Positions 1 to 9,600 of a stretch of DNA of 64,000 nt are shown here, piece by piece. The DNA is taken from the NCBI GenBank assembly GCA_017303795.1, contig JAFLBR010000012.1:62001-126000 (forward strand), read 5' to 3'. Source of the stretch: Cytophagales bacterium (GTDB lineage: Bacteria; Bacteroidota; Bacteroidia; Cytophagales; Cyclobacteriaceae). The stretch's first letter is position 1. Every line of letters begins with the position of its first letter. The position numbers and the translations under genes are program-made. The notes below the pieces were generated by a model. That model was not told the origin of the DNA. It saw nothing but the letters and a program-made list of their open reading frames with translations, and did not search any database.

Positions 1-802
1 TAGCCGTGTTACCATTAAAAAAAGTAAAGATGAGAATTAACGCCAGCCCCGAGTTTTGAATACCAGTTTCAATAGCCACGGTGCGATTAACGTCTTCGGT
101 ATTTTTTAGTGCTTTACTGAAATAATAGGCTGCAGCTAAAGCCAAACCATTGTGGAGTAGCACAATCCAAAATACATTGCCGAGATGAATAGCAAAAGCA
201 TCTTGATTATTAAGTACTGCGGCAATAATAAATGCGATTAGTATAAACATGGATACGATGCGCACCGGTTTGGCAATTTTTTGTGCGATGCGGGGTAGGT
301 GCGAAGCCACACTCATGCCCAGTACAAGCGGCAATAATAAAATGGCCACCATATTAACGAGCAATGAAACCAAATCAACTTCGAATGATTTTATTTCGGT
401 AGCAAGTGAAGGCAAGATAGATCCCCAAAGAAAAAAACTAAGCGGTGTAATAAAAAACGCACCCAACGATGTGAATGCTGTAAGTGTTACCGACAACGCT
501 ACATGCCCGCGTGCCATTTGCGAAAAAAAATTCGACACATTACCACCAGGGCAACATGCCACCAGCAACATGCCTAATGCCATGCCGGGTGAAATCGGCA
601 ACACGGAAATTAATAGTAAAGTCAGTAGCGGCAACAAGATGATTTGTGAAAACAAGCCGGTGGCGATGGCTTTCTTTTGGCCTACCAGTTGGGTAAAGTG
701 TACCCACCGGATATCCAACGCTACACCAAACATGATGATGGCGAGACAGATGTTTAAAACAGTTAGGCTGCTTTCGGAGAATTGGATGGCGGCTTCGGGC
801 AA
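1..802 (-). CDS. Bile acid:sodium symporter (BASS) family transporter, 3' end outside window
   Basis: The minus-strand frame is open from a stop just upstream of about 815 to the left window edge, so the C-terminus is missing. The translation is a chain of hydrophobic helices. It includes CLAIIMFGVALDI near the start and an ACCPGGNVSNFFSQMARG stretch, both characteristic of the BASS/SBF family (sodium-coupled uptake of organic anions; substrate unknown here). No ATG lies before the MFGVALD segment (ATG at 733). A TTG at 802 gives a more family-like N-terminus (MPEAAIQFSES), so I chose it with reservation. The gene lies 42 bp downstream of the RNase HI gene on the same strand. Confidence 0.75.
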   Translation of the reverse strand, partial: MPEAAIQFSESSLTVLNICLAIIMFGVALDIRWVHFTQLVGQKKAIATGLFSQIILLPLLTLLLISVLPISPGMALGMLLVACCPGGNVSNFFSQMARGHVALSVTLTAFTSLGAFFITPLSFFLWGSILPSLATEIKSFEVDLVSLLVNMVAILLLPLVLGMSVASHLPRIAQKIAKPVRIVSMFILIAFIIAAVLNNQDAFAIHLGNVFWIVLLHNGLALAAAYYFSKALKNTEDVNRTVAIETGIQNSGLALILIFTFFNGNTA

Positions 803-844
803 GTGGTGTAGGTTTTGTTTTTAAAGATACAGGTTTGATTGAAA

Positions 845-1312
845 TCAATCGGATTCTTTTGTGCGGTTTTCTTCATACCAGCTATCAACAAGTAAATCAT
901 CGCTAAGGGCTGCTGAAACTGCAAGCTGATCGCACCGTTCATTTTCCGGGTGGCCTGCATGGCCTTTAACCCAACTGAACTTAGGTCGGAAGCGATGATG
1001 CAACGGAATGTAGCGCTGCCATAAATCGGCATTAGCTTTCTTGGCAAAATTCTTTTTCTGCCAGCCCCACAACCAACCTTTTTCAATCGCATCAATTACA
1101 TACTTCGAATCGGAATACACGGTTATGGGCATCCCGAATTTTTTGATGGCTTCCAGTGCTACAATCACCCCCAGCAATTCCATGCGGTTGTTGGTAGTAA
1201 GCCGATACCCCTGGTTAAGTTCTTTTACATGGCCGTTAAACTTTAAGACAATACCATACCCCCCAGGGCCGGGATTACCTTGTGCAGCACCATCGGTGTA
1301 AATGCGAATCAT
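845..1312 (-). CDS. rnhA: Ribonuclease HI
   Basis: 155 residues, the usual size of bacterial RNase HI, which cuts the RNA strand of RNA/DNA hybrids in the cytoplasm. The family start IYTDGAAQGNPGPGGYG is present. The catalytic acids of the DEDD set are visible: D7, E45 (NNRMELLG), D68 (VYSDSKYV) and D128 (ENERCDQLA). The H118 loop (WVKGHAGHPENERCD) is intact, so the enzyme should be active. It has no signal peptide. It is transcribed leftward and the BASS-family gene follows. Confidence 0.95.
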   Translation of the reverse strand: MIRIYTDGAAQGNPGPGGYGIVLKFNGHVKELNQGYRLTTNNRMELLGVIVALEAIKKFGMPITVYSDSKYVIDAIEKGWLWGWQKKNFAKKANADLWQRYIPLHHRFRPKFSWVKGHAGHPENERCDQLAVSAALSDDLLVDSWYEENRTKESD

Positions 1313-1418
1313 GCTGCAAAAATATAAGTTTGAAGATGATTGTGGGGAATGACTGAAAAGTTAAGCCAAGCAAATTGAAGCATGGATGGGCACACGCTTT
1401 TCCGGGCTTCTGATTTGG

Positions 1419-1448
1419 TTTGCAGGAAATGGAAATTTGATATATTTG
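1419..1448 (+). promoter_or_regulatory. Bacteroidota-type promoter of tRNA-Ala
   Basis: TTTG at 1419-1422, then an 18-bp spacer and TATATTTG at 1441-1448. This matches the known Bacteroidota primary-sigma consensus (TTTG, 17-23 bp, TAnnTTTG) exactly. The tRNA begins 13 bp after the -7 element, the expected place. Confidence 0.75.
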
Positions 1449-1461
1449 CACCCTCTCAAAC

Positions 1462-1535
1462 GGGGGATTAGCTCAGCTGGCTAGAGCGCTTCCATGGCAT
1501 GGAAGAGGTCATCGGTTCGACTCCGATATTCTCCA
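1462..1535 (+). tRNA. tRNA-Ala (anticodon GGC)
   Basis: A 74-nt cloverleaf can be folded by hand. The 7-bp acceptor is GGGGGAT/ATTCTCC with two G-U pairs. The D stem is GCTC/GAGC. The anticodon stem is CTTCC/GGAAG with loop ATGGCAT (anticodon GGC). The T stem is ATCGG/CCGAT around TTCGACT. The discriminator is A and CCA is not encoded, as is usual in Bacteroidota. Confidence 0.95.
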
Positions 1536-1560
1536 CAAAACCATCATTTGAATGCGAATG

Positions 1561-1596
1561 AAACATCGGTTGCGACTTATCGCGACCGATGTTTTT
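1561..1596. terminator. Bidirectional hairpin after tRNA-Ala
   Basis: A perfect 10-bp outer stem (AAACATCGGT/ACCGATGTTT) continues into TGCGA/TCGCG with one G-T pair and closes on a 4-nt loop. T-runs lie on the right. It sits between the tRNA and the convergent LytTR regulator gene and could end transcription from both sides. Confidence 0.75.
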
Positions 1597-1618
1597 CATT
1601 TAAACAAGAACCGTACTT

Positions 1619-2338
1619 TTATTGAATGTGCTTCTTATCAATAAACTCACGGAAAGTTTTACGGTAGGTATCGCCAATAGGCAAAGAAGCAGCACCAATC
1701 TGCACTTCATTTTTTTGTACCACGTCAATTGCCTGCACGGCCACTATGTAGGAGTTATGGATGCGAATAAATTTATCGGCTGGTAATTGTTCTTCCAGCG
1801 TTTTCATCCGCTGCAGCGTGGTAATTTTCTGTTGTTTGGTGTGAATGGTTACGTAATCTTTCAAGCCTTCCACATATAGAATTTCAGCCAGCGTAATTTT
1901 TACGGATTTGGTACCATCTTTCACAAACACATAATCCGGTAACACTTGTATTTCAGTTACAGGGCTTGCTTTACTTTCGCCCGAAAGGCGTTGTGTTACT
2001 TTATCAACTGCTTTTAAAAAGCGCTCGAACGTTACAGGCTTTAACAGGTAATCGGCTACATCAAGTTCATATCCTTCCAGGGCATATTCAGAATAAGCCG
2101 TAGTAAGAATCACCATCGGTTTGTTTTGCAAAACTTTAAGTAACGAAATGCCCGTGAGTTGCGGCATTTGTACATCCAGAAATAAAATATCTACAGGTTG
2201 AGCGCGCAAAACTTCAAGTGCTTCCAGTGGATTGCCAAAAGCCTGCACCAGATTAAGTGTAGGTACTTTACTTACATAATCAACCAGCAGGTTGCGCGCC
2301 AGTGGTTCATCTTCAATAATGATGCAATTCAGTTTCAA
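1619..2338 (-). CDS. LytTR-family response regulator
   Basis: 239 residues. Residues 1-120 form a receiver domain with the acidic pocket IIIEDEP (E9, D10), phospho-acceptor D55 (ILFLDVQMP), T80 and K100 (YLLKPV). Residues of about 132-235 form a LytTR DNA-binding domain (EILYVEGLKDYVTIHT, FIRIHNSYIV). It should be phosphorylated by the kinase encoded just upstream, whose stop it overlaps by the ATGA arrangement, so the two are translationally coupled. Targets are not known. The divergent barrel gene at 3637 is the nearest candidate, because a LytTR-like direct repeat lies in front of it. Confidence 0.92.
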   Translation of the reverse strand: MKLNCIIIEDEPLARNLLVDYVSKVPTLNLVQAFGNPLEALEVLRAQPVDILFLDVQMPQLTGISLLKVLQNKPMVILTTAYSEYALEGYELDVADYLLKPVTFERFLKAVDKVTQRLSGESKASPVTEIQVLPDYVFVKDGTKSVKITLAEILYVEGLKDYVTIHTKQQKITTLQRMKTLEEQLPADKFIRIHNSYIVAVQAIDVVQKNEVQIGAASLPIGDTYRKTFREFIDKKHIQ

Positions 2339-3372
2339 CTTAAAGCGAGTGTTACCTGAACGAAATATACATCCTTTTTATCTTCAGTAATCAGATTGTA
2401 TTGTTTCGGATAACTGAGATCAAGCCTGCGCTTTACATTCTGCAAACCAATGCCCGACTTCTCGTGCAGATTAGCGGTATCGGGTTTGCTGTTCTCTACC
2501 GTATAAATCAATTGTTTGCCTTCTAATTGAATGGTAACGTTTACCCACGATTTTGCATTATTACCACTTACGCCATGTTTAAAGGCATTCTCTAAAAACG
2601 TAATCAATACAAGTGGTGCTATGCGAAGATTATCAGCATTCCCAATCACTTCAAATTTTATGGGGATCTGGTCGTTTAGTCTTAACCTTTCCAGACTTAT
2701 GTAATTTTGCATGTACTCTATCTCTTTCGAAAGCAACACTTGCGTGTGATTGCTGTCATAAATCATATAGCGCATCATCTGCGAAAGCTTGGCAATTACT
2801 TCAGTTGTATTATCGGATTTGGTGTACGCCAGATAATACAAATTATTTAAGGTGTTGAAAAGAAAATGAGGATTGATCTGAGCTTTTAAGAAATTTAACT
2901 CAGCCATTAACTTCTCATTCTCAATTTCTCTGCGTTTCGATTCCAGTTCAAACCACTCTACCGCAAAACGAAGCATACCAACAAACAACACAATGAGCAG
3001 TGTAATGGCCACCATCTGCACAATAAAAAAACTGGAGTAGAAATATTCTACCCGGTGTGAGTAGCCATCGGCCAGGTAGCGTTGCAGGTAAACACGTAAT
3101 GTAAGTAAGCCGCTAATGGTAACGCCAAACTCTAGGAGGTAGCGAAGTAAATTTTTTGTTCTGATAAACCGCGGCCAGATAAAGAAGTAGTTGAGGTAGG
3201 CAATGGTGATGGTAAACACCAACTGCACCGAAGTAGAGGTTAGCAAACGCTCCCAATCATACCCGCGGCCACGTTGAAAAACGGAAGCCTGATATAAGTT
3301 AAACGAGAGGTAAACAAACCAAAACGAGATGTGCAACAAAACTACCCTGTTCCGGTTAATGAAGGATTGCAT
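2335..3372 (-). CDS. Sensor histidine kinase of the LytS/YehU type
   Basis: 345 residues. Four hydrophobic membrane segments fall at about 10-30, 48-68, 78-98 and 115-136, followed by a short coiled-coil linker. The His_kinase core has its phospho-accepting H169 in AQINPHFLFNTLNNL. An HATPase domain holds the N-box (TFLENAFKHG) and a G-box (GIGLQNVKRRL). It autophosphorylates at the inner membrane and passes the phosphate to the adjacent LytTR regulator. The sensed signal is unknown because there is no large extracytoplasmic domain. The gene is first in a two-gene operon and diverges from the gene at 3637. Confidence 0.92.
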   Translation of the reverse strand: MQSFINRNRVVLLHISFWFVYLSFNLYQASVFQRGRGYDWERLLTSTSVQLVFTITIAYLNYFFIWPRFIRTKNLLRYLLEFGVTISGLLTLRVYLQRYLADGYSHRVEYFYSSFFIVQMVAITLLIVLFVGMLRFAVEWFELESKRREIENEKLMAELNFLKAQINPHFLFNTLNNLYYLAYTKSDNTTEVIAKLSQMMRYMIYDSNHTQVLLSKEIEYMQNYISLERLRLNDQIPIKFEVIGNADNLRIAPLVLITFLENAFKHGVSGNNAKSWVNVTIQLEGKQLIYTVENSKPDTANLHEKSGIGLQNVKRRLDLSYPKQYNLITEDKKDVYFVQVTLALS

Positions 3373-3491
3373 GTTTTTAACAAAAAATTAATTTTTGTTT
3401 CAAAGGTAGAGGGCAGAAGCAGACCAGTTGCACTTGAGGTTAGCTTTTAGACCGTTAACGTAATTTAATCGACCGACCATCCTAAGCCTGC

Positions 3492-3521
3492 GTTTTCGGA
3501 GTGTTTTTACACTGTTTCGGA
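3492..3521. promoter_or_regulatory. Candidate LytTR operator (9-bp direct repeat, 12-bp gap)
   Basis: GTTTTCGGA at 3492-3500 and TGTTTCGGA at 3513-3521 share TTTCGGA and are separated by exactly 12 bp. LytTR regulators such as AgrA are known to bind two imperfect 9-bp direct repeats with a gap of this size. A small inverted repeat AGTGT-N4-ACACT (3500-3513) lies between them. The site is in the divergent intergenic region between the LytTR-system kinase gene and the barrel gene. That it is used is inference. Confidence 0.35.
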
Positions 3522-3636
3522 ACTGTCGAATCGTTTAGCCGGATTGTCTAATACATCAACTTAAGAGCAAACAAAAAACTTCCTTTGTAGTTAAATAGGC
3601 TGATAAGTGAAGCGATTAATAAAATTCAACCCCCTA

Positions 3637-6543
3637 ATGAAAAAGTTTTTTTTAACAATTGTAGCAGCATTTACCGCATTAGCAGGCTTTGCCCAAGGCA
3701 ATGGTCGCATTATTGGTGTGGTGATGGATGAAAAATCAAAACAACCAGTGGAGTTTGCTACCGTAGCGCTAACCGATGCCGAAGGCAAAACCGTTAACGG
3801 TACTATTGCCGATGCAAAAGGAAAATTTGAGATCGCAAAAATTGCCAATGGTACTTATACCGTAACCATTTCTTTTATTGGATATGAAACAATAACCAAA
3901 TCTGATTTGGTATTGGACGGCAGAAGAGCCGAAATTAATCTGGGAACAGTAAGTATTACCGAAGAAGCTACGCAATTGGGTGAGGTTGTAGTGGAAGCAA
4001 AGAAAGATTTAGTAGAAGAACGTGTTGATCGCACTATTTATAATGCAGAGAACGATGCTACTACCAGAGGTGGTGATGCATCGGATGTGTTAAAACGTGT
4101 GCCTATGCTTTCGGTTGACCTGGATGGTAACGTGAGCATGCGCGGTAGTTCTAACATTATGGTGTTAATTAATAATAAGCCATCTACCATTATGGCTAAT
4201 TCAGTTGCAGATGCTCTAAAGCAGATTCCTGCCGATCAGATCAAGACTGTAGAAGTTATTACCTCGCCCTCAGCTAAGTACGATGCAGAAGGGTCAGCTG
4301 GTATAATCAACATCATCACCAAGAAAAATACGTTGGAAGGTTTAACCTTGAATGTAGATGCCGGTGCCGGATTGCGCGGTTCAAACCTGGGTTTGAATGG
4401 AAACTACCGCAGAGGCAAGATGGGTTTTTCGCTGGGCGGATTTGGAAGAGCGAGTTATAATGTAAGTGGTGCCTTTGAAAGCAACTCGCTAAACTCAACA
4501 ACAGTAAATAATGTTCCCACGGAAACACGTACCGTACAAAACGGAGAAAATCGCAGTAGAGGATTGTTTGGTAATTATAATCTTGGGTGGGATTATGATG
4601 TCAACAAAAAGAATTCATTAGCCGCTTCGGTAAGATTTGGTGTACGCAACAATCAATCCTTTCAAGATAATTTGTTATCTGAGATTTTCAGAAACGGGAC
4701 GCTTGCTTCTGGAAGCTTAAGAGATGCTAATACCAAAGATCTTTCTAATAATGTGGATATGAATTTCACGTACACCAGACTTTTTGACAAGCCACAAAAG
4801 GAATTTAGTGTAATGGCGATGTATAGCAGAAATAACAGAAATAATGATTTTGCAAATACGATTTACACAAGCAGTACAGGAGAAGAAATTCAATCTCGGC
4901 TGAAGAATTTAAATGATGGTGTGAATGAAGAGTACACTATTCAGGCAGATTATCAGACTCCCATTGGTAATAATCAAATGTTTGAGATCGGTGCCAAACA
5001 AATTACCAGAAAAGTTGTGAGTGATTTTGAATACTTTACAGCATTAGGGGCAACAGGAGTATTTGAACGCGATGGAAGGGATAGTCTTTCAAACCAATTA
5101 AATTATAATCAAGATGTACTCTCTGGCTATATGTCTTATACCTATAGTGCCAAAAGTGGTTATAGCTTAAAAGCAGGTACTCGTTATGAATATACCGTTA
5201 TTAATGCTTATACCAGAACTGAATCGAATATTGAGATCCCGGAATATGGTGTAATCGTTCCAAGTTTCAACGCATCGAAAAAACTTAAAAAGGGTACCGT
5301 TAAAGCTTCTTACAATAGAAGAATTCAAAGGCCATCCATTCAATTTCTTAACCCAACCGTGCAACGCCCAAATCAATTGAGCGAAAGCGTAGGTAATCCA
5401 TCTTTGGATCCGGAGTTTACAAACAACTTTGAAGTAGGTTATAGCACCTTTATTAAAGGTACATCGCTTAACCTTACTGGCTTTGTACGTAATTCAAACA
5501 ATGCTATACAGAGTTACAGACAGGTTGTACGCGATAGTGTTATTCTAACAACCTATGGTAACCTTGGTAAAGAAAATGCATATGGTGCAAGTCTTTTTAC
5601 AAACATTAGTGCCGGTAAACTTTCATTCAACGTAGGTGGCGATGTTTACTTTGCCGATATGTTAAATCCCGGCTCCCCGGTAACAGCTCGCGTAAGCAAT
5701 AGCGGCTGGGTATACAGTGGTCGTGGTTTTGGAAGTTATGATTTGGGCAATGGCTGGGCCTTGCAAGGCTTTGGTTTCTATCGCGGGCGCAGAGTAAACC
5801 TGCAAGGTTTCCAGGGTGGTTTCGGTACGTATAGTGTTGGAGCACGCAAAGAATTTAAAAACAAAAAGGGCAGCATTGGTGCAGGTTTGGAAAACTTCCT
5901 GGCACCATCTATGAAAATCAGAAACTCGGTAGTAACCAATACCGAAACGCAGAGCATCAATCAAAACAGCTTTACTGAAATGCGTAACTTCAGTTTCCGT
6001 GTAAACGTAAGCTATCGTATTGGTAAAATGAGTTTCGATCAGCCACGCAGACGTGGTGGTCGCTCTGTAAACAATGACGATTTGAAAATGGGTGGCGATG
6101 GCGATGGTGGCGGTATGGATAACGGAGGTGGTAATATGGGTGGCGGACAACGCGGTAACTTCAATGGCGGTGGCCAACGTAACCCAGCAACTGTTAAGCC
6201 GGCAGAAACCGTTAAAGCCGATACTGCTGCAATTGTTGTTGCCGAAGGTAATTGGGAATATTCAGTTGAAAGTCCACAAGGCGCAAATGGTGGTACACTT
6301 AAGATTACGAAAGAAGGAGATACGTACAGCGGTGTGCTTGTGAATGCCCGCTTCAATCGCGAAACTCCAATTAAAGATGTGAAGGTGAACGGTAACGAAC
6401 TTAGCTTTTCATACGAAGTAAGCTTTGGCGGAAACACCAGCAACATTCTGGTAAAAGGAATTATTACCGGAGATCAGTTTGCCGGAAACATGACGATGGG
6501 TCAGTTTGGATCGTTCCCGATGACGGCCAAGCGTGCACAATAA
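3637..6543 (+). CDS. TonB-receptor-type outer membrane barrel protein with an extra C-terminal domain
   Basis: Start placed at the ATG at 3637, because MKKFFLTIVAAFTALAGFAQG is a clean signal peptide; the frame also has a GTG 30 bp earlier. 968 residues. After the signal comes a carboxypeptidase-D-regulatory-like domain (about 20-105, RIIGVVMDEKSKQPVEFA). Next is a TonB plug (about 135-220, GGDASDVLKRVPMLSVDLDG, IITKKN). A long aromatic-rich barrel of the OMP_b-brl_3 kind extends to about 810. A Gly/Asn/Asp-rich linker (about 815-865) leads to a last domain of about 95 residues (starting GNWEYSVESPQG). I recognise that domain from the ends of unrelated secreted proteins. Such proteins sit in the outer membrane; the substrate is unknown. 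A hairpin terminator follows. Confidence 0.85.
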   Translation: MKKFFLTIVAAFTALAGFAQGNGRIIGVVMDEKSKQPVEFATVALTDAEGKTVNGTIADAKGKFEIAKIANGTYTVTISFIGYETITKSDLVLDGRRAEINLGTVSITEEATQLGEVVVEAKKDLVEERVDRTIYNAENDATTRGGDASDVLKRVPMLSVDLDGNVSMRGSSNIMVLINNKPSTIMANSVADALKQIPADQIKTVEVITSPSAKYDAEGSAGIINIITKKNTLEGLTLNVDAGAGLRGSNLGLNGNYRRGKMGFSLGGFGRASYNVSGAFESNSLNSTTVNNVPTETRTVQNGENRSRGLFGNYNLGWDYDVNKKNSLAASVRFGVRNNQSFQDNLLSEIFRNGTLASGSLRDANTKDLSNNVDMNFTYTRLFDKPQKEFSVMAMYSRNNRNNDFANTIYTSSTGEEIQSRLKNLNDGVNEEYTIQADYQTPIGNNQMFEIGAKQITRKVVSDFEYFTALGATGVFERDGRDSLSNQLNYNQDVLSGYMSYTYSAKSGYSLKAGTRYEYTVINAYTRTESNIEIPEYGVIVPSFNASKKLKKGTVKASYNRRIQRPSIQFLNPTVQRPNQLSESVGNPSLDPEFTNNFEVGYSTFIKGTSLNLTGFVRNSNNAIQSYRQVVRDSVILTTYGNLGKENAYGASLFTNISAGKLSFNVGGDVYFADMLNPGSPVTARVSNSGWVYSGRGFGSYDLGNGWALQGFGFYRGRRVNLQGFQGGFGTYSVGARKEFKNKKGSIGAGLENFLAPSMKIRNSVVTNTETQSINQNSFTEMRNFSFRVNVSYRIGKMSFDQPRRRGGRSVNNDDLKMGGDGDGGGMDNGGGNMGGGQRGNFNGGGQRNPATVKPAETVKADTAAIVVAEGNWEYSVESPQGANGGTLKITKEGDTYSGVLVNARFNRETPIKDVKVNGNELSFSYEVSFGGNTSNILVKGIITGDQFAGNMTMGQFGSFPMTAKRAQ

Positions 6544-6571
6544 AAATTTAGGTTAGGGGTGTTTGGGTAAA

Positions 6572-6599
6572 ATGCCGGACCGCAAGGGCCGGCATTTTT
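6572..6599. terminator. GNRA-loop hairpin terminator
   Basis: ATGCCGG (6572-6578) pairs with CCGGCAT (6589-6595). Inside, one mismatch is followed by CC/GG closing a GCAA tetraloop, and TTTTT follows. It ends the rightward barrel gene. It lies 3 bp before the stop end of the convergent CotH gene and probably serves that too. Confidence 0.8.
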
Positions 6600-6601
6600 G
6601 T

Positions 6602-9600
6602 TTACCGCTTAAGTATTCGCTTTGCGAAAATGTTACGCTCTGTTATTACACTCACCACATACAGTCCGGCAGGCAAATGCGCTAAAGAAATAGTACCCGA
6701 TTCTTGAATCTGTGTGCTGTACACCATAGTGCCCTGCATGTTTGTTATTTTGATGTGTGCCGCTTCGGGAACATCAATAGTTAACAGATCAGTTACCGGG
6801 TTTGGATAAATAGACAACGCCTGCTCTGCTTCGTAAATACTGGTAATGGTTTCAAAAATGTTTGCAGCGCGCGGTGTAGGTCGGGCTGTTAAGACAATCG
6901 GGCCTGTTAAATCCGGAATCCGGCTTGCCGTTACATTTTCTGAATGTGATCCAAAACTGATTTCATCTAATACCATAAGGTTAGAGCCCACCATTTGGTA
7001 AAGGCCTGCTTGTTCACCATCGGCAGATAACCGGAAGTTTGTATGCAGTGCACTTTGACCGGTCTGATTATCGGCCCAGATTAATTTATACTCACCCGGA
7101 TTAATTTTGGTTTCAGTTCCCGATACAAGCTGATGTTTTAATTTAGTTTGCAGATTATCGGTAATAAATAAACCTCCAAGTTCAATAGGTTGGGCCGATG
7201 CATTATAAATTTCAATCCAGTCTTCCGTTTCATTAAACTCATCAACAGCATCGGTACCCGCTGCAGCAACTTCGTTAATAATTAATCCAGTAACCGGAGT
7301 TGCTTCTTCAAAATGGGCTTCAAGGGTTACATAGCGATCGGCCACACCAGTCAAGGTAAGGTCTGTTGAAATAAATTCTTCCGAACTACCTTCGGTTGTA
7401 CCTGACATTCTGAAATCAAAACTAAGATCAGAACTTTGAGGCGAGTTCTGGTGTACTTCTATCGCAATTAAATTGTTTCCTTCTACCAACAGATTTTTTG
7501 GTACTGTAAAATCAACAAATACATTTTCTACAGCAATAGCAGCAAGTGCAAGCGTATTGTTTGCAATGGTGCCGGTGGGCATATTGTTGCGATAAACTTC
7601 GGTACCATTTAAGTACACTACTATTCCGTCATCAAAAAGTATGGAAGCGTTTAAAGCAGCTATCGCACTTACATTGCTTGCAGTAAAAGTTTTTCGGAAA
7701 TAAGTGGTAACATGTTTATTGTTTGCGTTACCACCAAAACTTACTACGGTTTGTTCATCGCCTTCGCCATAACCCAACTGTGCGGCTCCGGTTGCCCAGG
7801 AAACATCGTTGTAGGCCGCGCTATTCCAATTTGCCGCAGGTAGAACCCCGCTATCAAAATATTTCCAGGCTGTGCCATTTGTTATTAAAGATGAAACTGA
7901 AACATCGCGTTTAATAATTTTCCAATTTTTAAATGCATAACCCGGTGCCGGAATGGGTTTGGCGTCAAAGGTTAAATCTCTGTAGTAATCAGCCAGCACC
8001 AAAGGTTCGTTCAGGGTTACGCCATTCAGTTCAATTTTACCGGTACCCTCAGGAAAAGTACCCGTGCTGATTTTTACATCGCCTGTTACATTAAAAAACT
8101 GGGCGATATGTTGAAGTATGTATTGATGGCGATCGGTGGCAAAGTTGCGCAGGCGTTGTACTTCATAATTCCAATCGTTTATGTTACCGCCCCATCGTTG
8201 TTTGTGAAACGGCATTTCAGTTGCAATCCGTTGTGCAAACAAATCAACGGTTTCGGTTACATGTTGTGGACTAAATCCAGAGCCCATTGCAGTTGCAAGA
8301 GTTTGAATAAACTTTGTTTTGAACTTTGGATTCTGCATCACCAACCGGATATGTTGTGTACTCCACGGTGGATTGGGCCAATCTACTCCACTGTTCGGAT
8401 CAGTAGCAAATGTTAAAGTTGGATGGTTAAAAGAATTATACAGCGCAAAACCAAAATCCAGATCGTACAGCAACCACCTGAACTTACCGCCCGAACGTTT
8501 TTTCCAATACTTAATATTATTGCCAGGCCAATCGGTATTTCCAAAATAAATCTGGGCAACCAGGTAGTTGATATACTCCTGCACTTCAATATTCTGCTCA
8601 ATAAAATCAAATGTAGAGGTTAGCGCGGGGTTAAGTGTTTGTAATGTATTGAGATAAGTAAAGTACGCGGTATTTGTTCCTTCCACTGCGTTGCCCCACG
8701 ATTCTAACAGATCAAGATCGTTCCGCTTTATACCATAATTGGTTTCGATATAATCGGCATCAATTTTTTCGCGCATGTTTTGTATGCCCCAGTATTGTCC
8801 GTTAAGATAAAAGACTGTGGGCTTGTATGCGAGGTAAGCTCCCTTTAATTGCGAACGGGTCAACTCTTGCATCAATGCATCTCTGAACATGGAGACATTA
8901 AAATCGTTTCCGGAGTTACGCATGGTAAAGCCGCCATACCGATCGTGAGGTTTATCCGAAAACAACTTGTATTCCATCACATTGTCACCATATTTATCGC
9001 GCGCCTTTACGATGAATGACCTTTGCGGATTGTTGCGACTACAACCACCGCCAATGCTGATATCCACAAACTGGCTATGGTTGATTTTACCGGAAGCATC
9101 AAAAAAACTTACCGAGGCGTGCCGATCCCAATCTTGATTCCAGTTAACCGGATTGTTATTACAATTACCAGCGATCCCATTTGTTCCATTGGTATAAATC
9201 CCAATCGTGTTATTCGATAAATAATCGGGCCGCGTTGAAATAGAAACCACGGGTAAATTAAAAGCGCGTTCGTTTATGAAGTAAGTCTCCACTAAAGTTT
9301 CACCGGGTATCATGCCCGCGTTAAAAGCTCTTGCTTTTAACGTGGTGGTTTGACTAATTGAAATGGGTGAACTATAAAGTAATGAGGTTGGCCGAGGTGC
9401 TGAACCATCTAACGTGTACCGGATTTCGGTAGCTGATGTTGCATGTGTAAGAGTTATGGATTGTGTGGCCGCGTAGCGCCCCGATTTTATAGAAGCTATC
9501 GGTACTGCCAATACAACTTCGCCATTTGGGGATTCATTTTTTGAAGCAGGACTGGGTGTACTCAAATAGGACCACGTAGCTCCGCCATCTGTAATACGGC

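Noticed and set aside
249-824. Open frame of 191 codons on the plus strand
   Set aside because: It lies antisense to the BASS-family gene, whose minus-strand translation has clear family motifs; the plus frame has no recognisable protein.
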